Source: Frankia alni ACN14a (GTDB taxonomy: Bacteria; Actinomycetota; Actinomycetes; Frankiales; Frankiaceae). From it: a DNA stretch of 64,000 bases. A program made the position numbers and the translations under genes. Below are positions 25,485 through 34,097 of this stretch, one piece after another. Location: NCBI RefSeq assembly GCF_000058485.1, contig NC_008278.1, positions 434,001-498,000 of the forward strand. The letters are read 5' to 3'. A model generated the notes under the pieces. The model was given only the letters and a program-made list of their open reading frames with translations, did no database searches and was not told the DNA's origin. How positions within the stretch are numbered: position 1 is the stretch's first letter; every line of letters begins with the position of its first letter.

Positions 25485-27056
25485 GTGACATCGTCTACGC
25501 CTGCTCCGCCGCGGACCGACGGTGCGCGGACGGCCGGCTGGCTGCCACTGGTCGTGGTGCTCGCCGGCACGTTCGTCACCTTCCTCGACTTCTTCATCGT
25601 CAACGTCGCGCTGCCGTCGATCGAGACGGACCTGGCCGCCGGGTCGGCGACGCTGTCGCTCGTCGTCGCCGGCTACGGGCTCACCTTCGCGGTCGGAATG
25701 GTCACCGGGGGGCGACTGGGTGACCTCCACGGCCGGCGCCGGATGTTCCTGGTGGGGCTCGCGCTGTTCACCCTCACATCGGCGGCCTGCGGCCTCGCCC
25801 CGAACGCCGAGGTGCTCGTGGTCGCCCGGTTCCTGCAGGGCGCGTCCGGCGCGCTGCTCACCCCGCAGGTGCTGGCCATCCTCGGCATCCTCTACGTCGG
25901 GCGGCGCCGGGGGCCGGCGTTCGCGGCCTACGGGTTCGCGATGGGGATCGCCGGGGTCCTCGGCCAGCTCATCGGCGGCGCGCTCATCGAGGCGGACCTC
26001 GCCGGCTCGGGCTGGCGGGCCGTGTTCCTCATCAACGTGCCGGTCGGTCTGCTCGCCATGCCCGCGGCCCGGCGCGTCCTGCCGGAGTCGCGCGGACCGC
26101 GGGCGCGGCTGGACCTGGCCGGCGCCGCGCTCGTGACCGCGGCCGCGACCCTGCTCATCCTGCCGCTGGTGGAGGGGCGGGAACGCGGCTGGCCGGGGTG
26201 GGTGTGGTGCTGCCTGGCCGCCGCGCCGGCCGTGGCCGCCGGGTTCGTCGTCCGCCAGCGCCGGCTCGCCGCCCGCGGCGGGGCGCCGCTGATCGACCTC
26301 GGCCTGTTCCGGCATCGCGCCTTCGCGGTCGGCACGTGCGTCGCGCTGGGGTTCGCCCTGATCCCGAGCTCGTTCTTCTTCGTCCTCGCGCTCGACCTCC
26401 AGCAGGGACGCGGCTACGGCGCACTGTTCTCCGGGATCGTCTTCGCCGCAGTCGGCGCCGGCTACATGCTGGCGATGTTCCTGGCCGGCCCGCTCGGCGA
26501 CCGGCTTGGTCACCGGGTCCTCGCGGTGGGCGCCCTCGGTGTCGCCGCGGGCGGCGCGCTGCTCGTGGCCACCGCGTCGGCGGCGAGCGCCCTCGCCCTG
26601 GTCCCCGGGCTCGCGGTGACCGGGCTCGGCATCGGCCTGGTGCTCGTCCCGCTGTCCTCGACGGTGCTGGCGGGGGTCGACCCGCGCCACGCGGGCGCCG
26701 CGGCGGGGGTGCTGGCCATGGCGCAGCAGATCGGCGGCGCGCTGGGGGTCGCCGTGATCGGCGTGGTGTTCTTCGGTGCCGGGACGGCCGAGGGTGCGTT
26801 CACGGCGAGCCTGTGGGTGCTGGTCGTCGTGGCCGTCGCCGTGGCCGGTCTGACCCGGCTGCTGCGTCCACGCGCAACAGCCGGGTGGAGTGGCCGAGTG
26901 AGGGCGGCGGGGGCCGAGCCAGGCCCTGGCTCGGCCCCGACGCCGACCGGACGGGTGACAGGTGCGGGATCAGCCGCCGAACAGGCTGGCCGAGTCCACG
27001 GTCCGGTAGTCGGTCGCCCTGGTGCCCTTGACCGTGGCGACGACCGAGCCCGTTGA
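25485..27056 (+). CDS. MFS transporter, DHA2 (EmrB/QacA) type
   Basis: Proton-driven drug exporter family protein of 523 residues with 14 predicted transmembrane helices. The first helix contains TFVTFLDFFIVNVALPSI (motif D1 of the family), and MFS motif A is GGRLGDLHGRRRMFLVG. Motif C-like GFAMGIAGVLGQLIGGALI is also seen. I chose GTG at 25485 because GGGAG lies four bases upstream; the reading frame is open further upstream but Arg-rich. The last ~65 residues are a hydrophilic tail whose coding sequence overlaps the convergent lipoprotein gene by 87 bp. It follows the TetR gene by 230 bp on the same strand. Confidence 0.85.
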   Translation: MTSSTPAPPRTDGARTAGWLPLVVVLAGTFVTFLDFFIVNVALPSIETDLAAGSATLSLVVAGYGLTFAVGMVTGGRLGDLHGRRRMFLVGLALFTLTSAACGLAPNAEVLVVARFLQGASGALLTPQVLAILGILYVGRRRGPAFAAYGFAMGIAGVLGQLIGGALIEADLAGSGWRAVFLINVPVGLLAMPAARRVLPESRGPRARLDLAGAALVTAAATLLILPLVEGRERGWPGWVWCCLAAAPAVAAGFVVRQRRLAARGGAPLIDLGLFRHRAFAVGTCVALGFALIPSSFFFVLALDLQQGRGYGALFSGIVFAAVGAGYMLAMFLAGPLGDRLGHRVLAVGALGVAAGGALLVATASAASALALVPGLAVTGLGIGLVLVPLSSTVLAGVDPRHAGAAAGVLAMAQQIGGALGVAVIGVVFFGAGTAEGAFTASLWVLVVVAVAVAGLTRLLRPRATAGWSGRVRAAGAEPGPGSAPTPTGRVTGAGSAAEQAGRVHGPVVGRPGALDRGDDRAR

Positions 27057-28259
27057 GCACAGCGCCTTCAGGTTCGGGATGGCGGTGCCGTCGCAGGTGA
27101 ACGTCAGCCCGTCGCCGGCCGGCAGCACGACGTCCTTGGCGGCCTTCAGCGTGCTGGCCACGGAGGCGGGGGTGACGTCTCCGGTGAGGCCCTTGAGCGC
27201 GCGGACGAGACCCAGCAGGTTCTGGTAGCCGGTCACTGCGTAGCCGTCGAGGGCCGTCTTCGGCGCGTACTTGCCCATCACCGTCCGGTAGAGCCGAGAC
27301 TCGGCGTTGTCGCCTTCGGTGTCGCCCGGGGTGAACAGCGTCGCGCCGTCCAGCGCGCCGGGGGCGGCGTCCTCGACGGTCTTCGACAGGCACGGCTGGA
27401 TGACGAACTTCGGCTGGGTGGCGTTGACCGCGACCAGGCTCTTGAGCACCGTGCTGCAGAAGGTCCCCTCACCGACGAGGATCACCGCGCCGGGCTTCTT
27501 GCCGATCGCCGCGGTGACCTGGGAGGTGGCATCCGGCGTGCCGACCGGGATCGGGACGATGTCGAGGCCGACGCCGGCCTTGGCGAAGACCGGCTTGCCC
27601 AGGGCGTTCGCGCCGGCGGTCACCGCGGGAGCGTCCGTGACGAACAGGGAGACGCTCTTGTAGCCCTTGTCCTTGGCGGTCTGCGCCATGACGCCGAGGG
27701 TCGCCGGGAAGCCGCCGGTCCAGGAGAAGGCGCCGTCGGTGACGAACTCGGCGCCGCTGGCGGCCACGCCCGTCGTGTAGGGGATCCTGGCGCCGGTGAT
27801 GACCGGGACCATCGAGTCGGCGAAGGCCGTGGTGCCGATGTTCACGGCGGTGACCTTCTGCTCGACCATCTCGTTGGCGCAGGTGCGGGCGGAGGCCGCG
27901 TCCTCCTGCGACTTGCAGACGACGAGCTGGACGGGTCGCCCGCCGATGCCGCCGAGGTAGTCGTTGGCGTAGGCGGCGGCGGCCTGGGCGCCCTCGCGGA
28001 CCTCGGGCAGGGAGATCGCGCTGCCGCCCTCCGCGGTGATGAAGCCGACCTTCACCGGCGCGCCGGCCGCCTTCGTGCCCGGCGGCAGCGTCGCGGTCGA
28101 GCCGGCCGGCGAGGCTGTGCCCGCGCTGCCCCCGCCCGCGCCTGCACTGCCTCCGTCACTGCCGCACGCGGCCGGTAACAGGCCCAGGCCGACGGCCAGG
28201 AGCGCCGCTCCCACCCGCGCTCGGCGCGGACTCCTCCCCCACACACCCGTGCTGCCCAC
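26970..28259 (-). CDS. ABC transporter substrate-binding lipoprotein, branched-chain amino acid type
   Basis: Periplasmic-binding-fold lipoprotein of 429 residues. The N-terminus has an Arg-rich start, the hydrophobic stretch VGAALLAVGLGLLPAAC and the lipobox LLPAAC, so it is anchored outside the membrane. A Gly/Ala/Ser/Thr linker (to about residue 65) leads to the Leu/Ile/Val-binding-type domain (VKVGFITAEGGSAISLPEVREGAQAAA). GTG at 28259 is chosen for its GGAGG; another in-frame GTG lies at 28280. No permease or ATPase gene is adjacent, so it may be an orphan that works with a distant transporter. The C-terminal end overlaps the MFS gene, convergently. Confidence 0.85.
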   Translation of the reverse strand: MGSTGVWGRSPRRARVGAALLAVGLGLLPAACGSDGGSAGAGGGSAGTASPAGSTATLPPGTKAAGAPVKVGFITAEGGSAISLPEVREGAQAAAAYANDYLGGIGGRPVQLVVCKSQEDAASARTCANEMVEQKVTAVNIGTTAFADSMVPVITGARIPYTTGVAASGAEFVTDGAFSWTGGFPATLGVMAQTAKDKGYKSVSLFVTDAPAVTAGANALGKPVFAKAGVGLDIVPIPVGTPDATSQVTAAIGKKPGAVILVGEGTFCSTVLKSLVAVNATQPKFVIQPCLSKTVEDAAPGALDGATLFTPGDTEGDNAESRLYRTVMGKYAPKTALDGYAVTGYQNLLGLVRALKGLTGDVTPASVASTLKAAKDVVLPAGDGLTFTCDGTAIPNLKALCSTGSVVATVKGTRATDYRTVDSASLFGG

Positions 28260-28326
28260 AGCCCCTCCATCTCGTCCCACGCGGCCCGTCGGAAGGGCTC
28301 GGCGGCGAGAACCGGGTATGTTACCC

Positions 28327-28343
28327 AGCTCACATGGTGAGCT
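28327..28343. promoter_or_regulatory. Inverted repeat in the promoter region of the binding-protein gene
   Basis: AGCTCAC and GTGAGCT are perfect 7-bp arms separated by ATG. They lie inside a locally AT-rich stretch (about 28318–28363) upstream of the lipoprotein gene and flanked by GTTACC and GGTAAT. It is probably an operator or promoter-proximal site for the lipoprotein gene; the binding protein is unknown. Confidence 0.45.
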
Positions 28344-28398
28344 ATGTTATCCAGGTAATAAATCCGGTCAAGGGGAAGCGGGGGCAGGCACCGAAGGC

Positions 28399-28869
28399 TC
28401 ACCCGGCGGGGTCGCCGTCCTCCAGGTAGACGGGCAGGTGCGGGGCGGCCAGGCAGGCGGCGATCCGGCGGGCCAGCCGAGCCGCGGCCCGCTCGGCGAC
28501 CTCGGCGGCTGTGCAGTACCGGGCCGAGCGGATCTCCTCGGCCTGTAGCGCGAGCGCGTCCACCGGGATCGGCGGACCGTCCACAGCGAACAGGAACCGC
28601 AGCGCGTCCGCCCGGCGCGGGGTGGCGGCGAGATGATCGACGCAGATCAGCCGCCCGACCGGCAGGTCGAGCCCGAGCTCCTCGCCCAGCTCGCGCTGCG
28701 CGGTCTGGCGCGGGGACTCGCCGGGCTCGGCGATCCCGCCGGGGACCTCCCAGTTCGGCTTGTACGTCGGCTCCACCAGCAGCACGCGCCCGGCGGCGTC
28801 GCGCAGCAGGCAGCCGGCCGCCACCGCCTTCCTCGACCGGGCCACGACGTCGTCGAGCAGCGCTGTCAT
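28399..28869 (-). CDS. NUDIX hydrolase
   Basis: Small NUDIX pyrophosphatase of 156 residues. The NUDIX box (GX5EX7REUXEEXGU) is GGIAEPGESPRQTAQRELGE followed by ELGL, with all metal-binding Glu residues present. The N-terminus KAVAAGCLLRDAAGRVLLVE is the usual first strand. Its ATG overlaps the stop codon of the ABC exporter gene (ATGA), so it is translationally coupled to it and is the last gene of the peptide/hairpin/exporter operon. Substrates in this family range from nucleotides to ADP-ribose. The link to the exporter is unexplained, but coupling argues it is functional. Confidence 0.88.
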   Translation of the reverse strand: MTALLDDVVARSRKAVAAGCLLRDAAGRVLLVEPTYKPNWEVPGGIAEPGESPRQTAQRELGEELGLDLPVGRLICVDHLAATPRRADALRFLFAVDGPPIPVDALALQAEEIRSARYCTAAEVAERAAARLARRIAACLAAPHLPVYLEDGDPAG

Positions 28870-30662
28870 GGCCGCACGTTACCGGTGATGGTCAGGCCAT
28901 CCGGCCCGAACAGGGACTCGCTGGCCGGCCGGGCCAGCCGGCCGCGGTCGAGGACGACGAGGTGGTCGGCGCGGGCCGCCAGCCGCAGGTCGTGGGTGAT
29001 CACCAGGACGGTCCGGTCGGCGGCGAGCCGGCGCAGGGTGCGCAGCAGCGGCTCGGCCGCGGTGTCGTCGAGCCCCGCCGTCGGCTCGTCGAGGACCAGG
29101 ACGGGGGAGTCGCGCAGCAGCCCCCGCGCGAGCGTGACCCGCCGTCGCTGGCCGCCGGACAGCCGCCGGCCGCTCTGCCCGAGCGGCGTGTCGTAACCGT
29201 CGGGCAGCCGGGCGGCGAACCCGTCCACCCCGGCGGCCCGCGCGGCGGCGGCCACACGCGCGGGGTCGGCGTCCGGCTCGCCCCAGGCGATGTTCTCCCA
29301 CAGCGTCCCGTCGACGAGCGGGCTGTCCTGGGCCACCACGGTCACGGCGCGGCGCAGCGAGGCCAGGGTCACGCGGCGCAGGTCGTGCCCGTCAAGCAGG
29401 ATCCGTCCGGCCGACGGGTCGTGCAGGCGAGTCAGCAGCCTGGTCACCGTCGACTTCCCGGCGCCGCTGCCGCCGGTAAGCACCGTCAGCTCGCTGGGGC
29501 GCAGGGCGAACGAGACGCCGTCCAGCGCCGGCCCGAGCGCGTCCGGATAGGTCAGGTGCACGTGCTCGAACCGGAGATGGCCACGGACGCGCCCCAGCGG
29601 TCGGGCGTCCGGAGCGTCGGCCACCTCGGCGGGGTGGTCGAGCACCTCGGCGATCCGCTCCCCGGCGGCCACCGCCGAGCCGACCGCCACGACGAGCTCA
29701 CCGAGCTCCTGCAGCGGGCCGTACAGGTAGCCGAGAAAGCCGGCGAAGGACAGCAGGCCGCCGACGGTCAGCCGCCCAGTGGCGATCTCCCAGCTGCCCA
29801 CGCCGAGGACGGCCAGCACGAAGACGGTCTCCAGCAGGCTGGCCAGCACGGCGTTCGCCGCAGCGAGCCGGTGGGCGGCGAACCGGGCGTCGCGCCAGGC
29901 GGCACCGTGGTGGCGCAGCCGGCGCAGCTCGTGGGCCGCCATCCCGTGGGTCTGAACCAGGGCGCTGGCCGCGATGTTCTCCTCGGCGACGGCGGCGATG
30001 CGGCCCTCGGCGGCCCGCTCGGCGTGCGACACCGCCCGCACCCGGCCCGCTAGCCGGCGGGTGAGCAGCCAGTGCAGCGGCGCCGCCGCGCAGGCCAGCA
30101 GCGCGAGCTCCCAGCACAGGACGAAGGCGGCCGTGGTGAAGCACACCACGCCGCAGCCGGTGGTGACGGCCTGGACCAGACCGGTGCCGACGAGCTCGTC
30201 GACGGCGTCCACGTCCGAGCCGAACCGGGTCAGCAGGTCGCCGGCCGGCCGCTGGGCGAAGAAGGTCGGCGAGAGCACGTGCAGGCGGGCGAGCATCGCC
30301 TCGCGCAGCCGTCCCAGCAACCGTCCTGACGCCCTCGCCTCCAGGAGATGGCCCGCGTAGCCGCACATGCCGCCGGCGATGGCGACGGCCAGCCACACCG
30401 CCGCCGGGGCACAGAACTCCCGGGGGGAACCCTGGACGAGCGCCCGGTCGGTGAGCCGGCCGAAGAGCCACACCGTGACCGTCTCCGCGGCCGTGCCGGC
30501 GAGCAGCAGCGCCGCCGCGCCGAGCAGCACACCGCGCTCGGGACGGACCAGGGGACGCAGCCGGCGCACCACCCGGCGGGTCGCGGCGGACCCGCCGCCT
30601 GCCACGGTCGACCCGCCGCCTGCCACGGTCGACCCGTCGCGTGCGGCGTGTCGCGCCGGCAT
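28866..30662 (-). CDS. ABC exporter, fused membrane and ATPase domains
   Basis: Half-transporter of 598 residues that should work as a dimer. A six-helix membrane domain covers about residues 40–330, followed by an ATPase domain with Walker A TGGSGAGKST, signature LSGGQRRRVTLARGL, Walker B VLVLDEPT and switch His in VITHD. There is no N-terminal C39 peptidase domain. Residues 12–28 contain the repeat GSTVAGG twice, from a 21–24-bp DNA repeat. The ATG at 30662 has AAAGG eight bases upstream; GTG at 30668 is an alternative. It lies directly downstream of a strong hairpin and a tiny proline-rich peptide gene, so a peptide substrate or peptide-controlled expression is likely. It ends in ATGA overlap with the NUDIX gene. 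Confidence 0.88.
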   Translation of the reverse strand: MPARHAARDGSTVAGGGSTVAGGGSAATRRVVRRLRPLVRPERGVLLGAAALLLAGTAAETVTVWLFGRLTDRALVQGSPREFCAPAAVWLAVAIAGGMCGYAGHLLEARASGRLLGRLREAMLARLHVLSPTFFAQRPAGDLLTRFGSDVDAVDELVGTGLVQAVTTGCGVVCFTTAAFVLCWELALLACAAAPLHWLLTRRLAGRVRAVSHAERAAEGRIAAVAEENIAASALVQTHGMAAHELRRLRHHGAAWRDARFAAHRLAAANAVLASLLETVFVLAVLGVGSWEIATGRLTVGGLLSFAGFLGYLYGPLQELGELVVAVGSAVAAGERIAEVLDHPAEVADAPDARPLGRVRGHLRFEHVHLTYPDALGPALDGVSFALRPSELTVLTGGSGAGKSTVTRLLTRLHDPSAGRILLDGHDLRRVTLASLRRAVTVVAQDSPLVDGTLWENIAWGEPDADPARVAAAARAAGVDGFAARLPDGYDTPLGQSGRRLSGGQRRRVTLARGLLRDSPVLVLDEPTAGLDDTAAEPLLRTLRRLAADRTVLVITHDLRLAARADHLVVLDRGRLARPASESLFGPDGLTITGNVRP

Positions 30663-30685
30663 TCCCACCGCCTTTCCCGGGTCGG

Positions 30686-30717
30686 CCCGGGGTGCGGTGT
30701 CATCACCGCACCCCGGG
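30686..30717 (-). terminator. Perfect 14-bp stem hairpin between peptide gene and ABC exporter gene
   Basis: CCCGGGGTGCGGTG (30686–30699) and CACCGCACCCCGGG (30704–30717) are perfect complements around a four-base loop, TCAT. It starts 18 bases after the peptide stop codon and ends 23 bases before the exporter ATG. No T-run follows, which is usual for GC-rich actinobacteria. It should reduce read-through and stabilise the upstream message, giving much peptide mRNA and little exporter mRNA, or act as an attenuator. Confidence 0.75.
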
Positions 30718-30735
30718 CAGGAATTCGAATCGCTG

Positions 30736-30831
30736 TTACCTGTGTGATGGCTTCCTGGGGAGCGGATGGGGCTGCTGCCGGCGCGGCCTCTTCGGCTTGG
30801 GAGGCAGCGGAAGAATCTTCTTGATCGGCAT
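30736..30831 (-). CDS. 31-residue proline-rich, highly basic peptide (candidate antimicrobial peptide or leader peptide)
   Basis: Starts at ATG 30831 with AAAGGA eight bases upstream and GGAGG a little further; stop TAA at 30736. The product begins MPIKKILPLPPKPKRPRRQQ and ends in PRKPSHR. It has 10 Pro and 10 Lys/Arg plus two His, with no acidic residue and no Cys. This composition is that of proline-rich antimicrobial peptides which target the ribosome, but the LPLPP run could equally stall ribosomes as a regulatory leader. It is followed by a perfect hairpin, then an ABC exporter without a peptidase domain and a NUDIX hydrolase. No modification enzyme is adjacent. The peptide is too short for homology to be decisive; the good ribosome binding site and the layout are the main support. 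Confidence 0.6.
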   Translation of the reverse strand: MPIKKILPLPPKPKRPRRQQPHPLPRKPSHR

Positions 30832-30982
30832 TGTTGAAATCCTTTCCTCCGGGCCGGCGGTATCGCCGACGAATGGACACGCTAGTGGGCTCGCGGGAGA
30901 TCTGGCTGTGGATTTCCTGGGCATTCCTGTGTGTTGCTGTGATGCGGGCATCACATTGGGTGCCCCCGGCTGTCGCCGCCCG

Positions 30983-31050
30983 GACCGCCCGACGACCCCG
31001 ACCGCCCGACGACCCCGACCGCCCGACGATCCTGACCGCCCGACGACCCG
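30983..31050. repeat. Four tandem 17-bp repeats in the 30832–31246 intergenic stretch
   Basis: Four head-to-tail units of GACCGCCCGACGACCCC or close variants start at 30983, 31000, 31017 and 31034. They are followed by the opposite-strand version (GGGCGGTCGGCGG), so the region could fold. The 415-bp stretch separates the divergent peptide operon and the enoyl-CoA hydratase gene and must hold both promoters. No other gene is recognised in it. Confidence 0.75.
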
Positions 31051-31246
31051 GGCGGTCGGCGGCCCGGGCGGTCGGCGACCGGCGTTCCGGCGGGTGCTTC
31101 AGCGTCGCGGGCGGCGGCGGTCGAATGCTGGTAGGCCTGTCTGAGTGCATCCCGCACCGGCGGGACCACGTGGATCCGAGGCGTCTGACCGCGGTACGGA
31201 TGACCGTCGGACGTCTGGCCGCGACGCTCTGTGAACGGAGACGCTG

Positions 31247-32032
31247 ATGAGCCCGGAGTTCCGGACCCTGAAGTTCGAGCGTGACGGCGGGGTGGCCCGG
31301 ATCACCCTGAACCGCCCCGACGCCGCGAACGGCCTCAACCAGGAGATGTCCGCGGAACTGGCCCGGGCGGCAGCCGCCTGCGACGGCGACCCGTCGGTCC
31401 GGGCCGTGCTGCTGACGGCGACCGGGCGTTTCTTCACCGCCGGCGGTGACGTGAAGGAGATGGCGGACCACGGCGACCGCATCGGTGTGGAAATCAAAAA
31501 GCTCGCCGACGACCTGCACCGGGCCGTGTCGATCTTCGCGCGGATGAACGCACCGCTGATCATCGCCGTCAACGGGGTCGCCGCGGGTGCGGGGGTCAGC
31601 ATCGTCGCCGCCGGCGACCTGGTTCTCGCGGCGGATTCCGCCACCTTCACCATGGCCTACACCAATGTGGGGCTCAGCCCGGACGGCAGTTCCTCCTACA
31701 CGCTGCCCCGTTTGATGGGGCTGCGCCGCACGCAGGAGTTCATGTTCCTCAACCGTCGGCTCTCCGCTGCCGAGGCGCTCGAATGGGGGCTGGTCACCAG
31801 GGTGGTGCCGGCCGAGGAGCTCGCCGGTGAGGCGACGGCGCTGGCGCAGCGGATCGCGGCGGGGCCGGCCGACTCGCACGGGGCCATCAAGCGCCTGCTG
31901 GTGCAGACGTTCGCCAACGGCCTGGAGACGCAGATGGAGCTGGAGGCGCGCGAGATCGCGCGTAGCGCGGTCGGCGACGGCCGGGAGGGCATCACGGCCT
32001 TCGTCGAGAAGCGCGCCCCGAAGTTCACCTGA
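31247..32032 (+). CDS. Enoyl-CoA hydratase/isomerase family protein
   Basis: Crotonase-fold protein of 261 residues. The first strand is VARITLNRPDAANGLNQEM. The oxyanion-hole segments are GRFFTAGGDVKEM and NGVAAGAGVSIVAAGDLVLAA. The second catalytic position falls in GLSPDGSSSYTLPRLMG, where an Asp replaces the hydratase Glu, as in PaaG-type Δ3,Δ2-enoyl-CoA isomerases. I therefore favour an isomerase or a specialised hydratase in fatty-acid or aromatic degradation. GGAG lies upstream of the ATG at 31247. The 200-bp spacer downstream is a low-complexity (ACCGCCGCGCC)n-like tract and holds no gene. Confidence 0.87.
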   Translation: MSPEFRTLKFERDGGVARITLNRPDAANGLNQEMSAELARAAAACDGDPSVRAVLLTATGRFFTAGGDVKEMADHGDRIGVEIKKLADDLHRAVSIFARMNAPLIIAVNGVAAGAGVSIVAAGDLVLAADSATFTMAYTNVGLSPDGSSSYTLPRLMGLRRTQEFMFLNRRLSAAEALEWGLVTRVVPAEELAGEATALAQRIAAGPADSHGAIKRLLVQTFANGLETQMELEAREIARSAVGDGREGITAFVEKRAPKFT

Positions 32033-32235
32033 CCGCCGCACCGCCGCGCCGCACCGCCGCACCGCCCACCGCCGCGCCGCGCCCCACCGCCGCACCGCCC
32101 ACCGCCGCGCCGCGCCGCACCGCCCACCGCCGCGCCGCCGCGGCCGTCCGGTTCGTCCATGTCTCCGTCTGTCCTGATATGACTTCTCCCATCCGAAATC
32201 ACCGCCGGTGGGCGGGCGGACGCGAGGAGCGCACG

Positions 32236-33948
32236 TTGACGAACCTGCCGCGGTCCGCCGATGAGCAGGTCGAAGCGCGTGGTCGCACCCGTGGGCAGCG
32301 ACGGTGCCGGTGGCGGCGGGTCGCGGCCGCTGCCGGGATGGCCGGGCTCGCCCTCGGCGCCTGCTCCGACGGAGCCGGCGCCGGCGCCGGCGAGGCTCCC
32401 GACGCGACCGGAGCCGCTGCCGGTACCGGTACCGGCAGCGGGGCGGCGGACGGGTCGTGGCGCGGTGCCGCGCACGTCGCCGGGCGGTGGCAGAGCGGCA
32501 TGCGCGCGGTGGAGTCGCCCCTCGCCGCCGACGACTCCGTCGTCTTCCACGCGCTGACGGCGGCGGGTGTGTTCGAGATGGTGAGCCTCGATCCGGTCTC
32601 GGGTCGGCCGCGGTGGACGGCCCCGGCAAGCCCGTCGCGGGCGGCGCCGGGGGCGGGGCTGCAGACCATGACGCTGTCCGGCGGCAGGGTCGTCGTCTGG
32701 ATGGAGCCCGGCCAGCCGGTCTCGCCCGGCGGGGTGACGGCGGGCGGGGTGTCCGTGGTCGCCGCGGACGCGAGGTCCGGCCGGCGGCTGTGGTCCTACG
32801 GCGACGGGCGCCTCGAGCTGCCGTCCGTCCCGGACATCTGCGGGGACGGCGACGTCTGCGTGCCAGCCGGCAACGGCTCGGGCCCGATCATCCTGGACGG
32901 CCGCACCGGTACGCCACGCAACTCCGCGGCGCAACCCGCGAGCCTCGCCGGCCCCGGCCAGATCCAGCGACCGCTGCACCATCCCGTTCCGGCGACGCCG
33001 ACCACGCCCTCGATCGTCACGCCCCCAATCGTCACGCCCCCGATCGTCATGCCCTCGATCGTCACGGTGTCGACCGTCGAGGTGGACACCGCGCCGAGCC
33101 CGGGTTACTCCCGCTCCATCGGCGCCGGACTGTACGACGACGGGCGGGACCTGATCGCCTACACCGACGCCGGGGCCGAGCGCTGGCGGCGGCCCTACGC
33201 GACGCTGTTCCGAGGCCTGGACGTGAGCCCCGACTACGGCTGGAAGGTCGGCCTGAGCAACGACCTCTACGTCGTGTCGCTGGGCTACGTCCCGACGCCC
33301 GAGCAGCTCGCCGCGTCGCGCGCCGGCATCCCGCTGACCCGTGACGCCGCCAGGCTGTGGGCAACCGCCGCCTTCGACGCGCAGACCGGCGAGACGCTGT
33401 GGGTCTCGCCGGCGGCCACGACGTACTGCGGTGGCCTGGACACCGACATCCGCAATCCGGTCCGGTGCACGTACGCGGGCACCGTCCGGTACGGCGCACA
33501 GGACACCTCGGCGCAGGACGTGCAGGTCACGGTGGAGGGCTTCGGCGCCGAGAGCGGGCGGACGACCTGGCGGTGGGTGGCCGGGGCGGTTCCGGGCCTC
33601 GTCCTGTCCGCCGCGGCGGGCTCGCCGGACATCCTGCGCATCGACGACACCCGCTATGCCGTCCGCACGCCGCAGCGGACGATCCTGCTCGACGTCGCGA
33701 ACGGCCCGCTGAACGAGCCGCCCCCAGCGTCCGGATGGTGTTTCACGGGCGCCGTCGCGAAGCCCGCCTTCACCGTCGACGGCAACGGCGGCGACGCCCG
33801 GTACAAGGACGATCGCTGGTACCCCTGCGCCGAGGGCAGACCTGTCGATGTTCCCAGCACAACCCCGCGGTTCGCCGGCGCACTCGTCGGCAACATGTAC
33901 GCCTGGCGTGACGCCTACGGCCAGGTCCGTGGCGGCCACGTGGGCTGA
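32236..33948 (+). CDS. Secreted lipoprotein with PQQ-like β-propeller repeats
   Basis: Lipoprotein of 570 residues. An Arg-rich N-terminus (RRCRWRRVAAAAGMAGLALG) ends in the lipobox LALGAC. An outer-surface domain follows with repeated strands such as SVVAADARSGRRLWSYGDG, TAAFDAQTGETLWVSP and AESGRTTWRWV, typical of eight-bladed PQQ-like propellers. Function unknown; such proteins often bind ligands or scaffold complexes. I choose TTG at 32236 because GAGGAG lies six bases upstream; an ATG at 32179 has no ribosome binding site. About residues 257–275 form a Pro/Ile/Val repeat (TPPIVTPPIVMPSIV) encoded by 15-bp tandem repeats. Four Cys in the second half may form disulphides. Confidence 0.8.
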   Translation: MTNLPRSADEQVEARGRTRGQRRCRWRRVAAAAGMAGLALGACSDGAGAGAGEAPDATGAAAGTGTGSGAADGSWRGAAHVAGRWQSGMRAVESPLAADDSVVFHALTAAGVFEMVSLDPVSGRPRWTAPASPSRAAPGAGLQTMTLSGGRVVVWMEPGQPVSPGGVTAGGVSVVAADARSGRRLWSYGDGRLELPSVPDICGDGDVCVPAGNGSGPIILDGRTGTPRNSAAQPASLAGPGQIQRPLHHPVPATPTTPSIVTPPIVTPPIVMPSIVTVSTVEVDTAPSPGYSRSIGAGLYDDGRDLIAYTDAGAERWRRPYATLFRGLDVSPDYGWKVGLSNDLYVVSLGYVPTPEQLAASRAGIPLTRDAARLWATAAFDAQTGETLWVSPAATTYCGGLDTDIRNPVRCTYAGTVRYGAQDTSAQDVQVTVEGFGAESGRTTWRWVAGAVPGLVLSAAAGSPDILRIDDTRYAVRTPQRTILLDVANGPLNEPPPASGWCFTGAVAKPAFTVDGNGGDARYKDDRWYPCAEGRPVDVPSTTPRFAGALVGNMYAWRDAYGQVRGGHVG

Positions 33949-34097
33949 CTGCCTCCGGCGTCCCGCGGATCAGTTCGCCGGCACGGTTCCTCCCGGCGGT
34001 CGACCCGCCGGCCGAGCCGGCCGAGCCGGGCGAGGGCACGGCACCGGGGCGCGGCATACCGTGAACGTGCGTGCGGCTTGTACTGGAGGATGCTGCT

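Noticed and set aside
28866-30662. Dedicated bacteriocin exporter with C39 leader peptidase
   Set aside because: The N-terminus has only a short repeat-rich tail before the first membrane helix; no peptidase domain is present, so leader cleavage by this protein is not supported.
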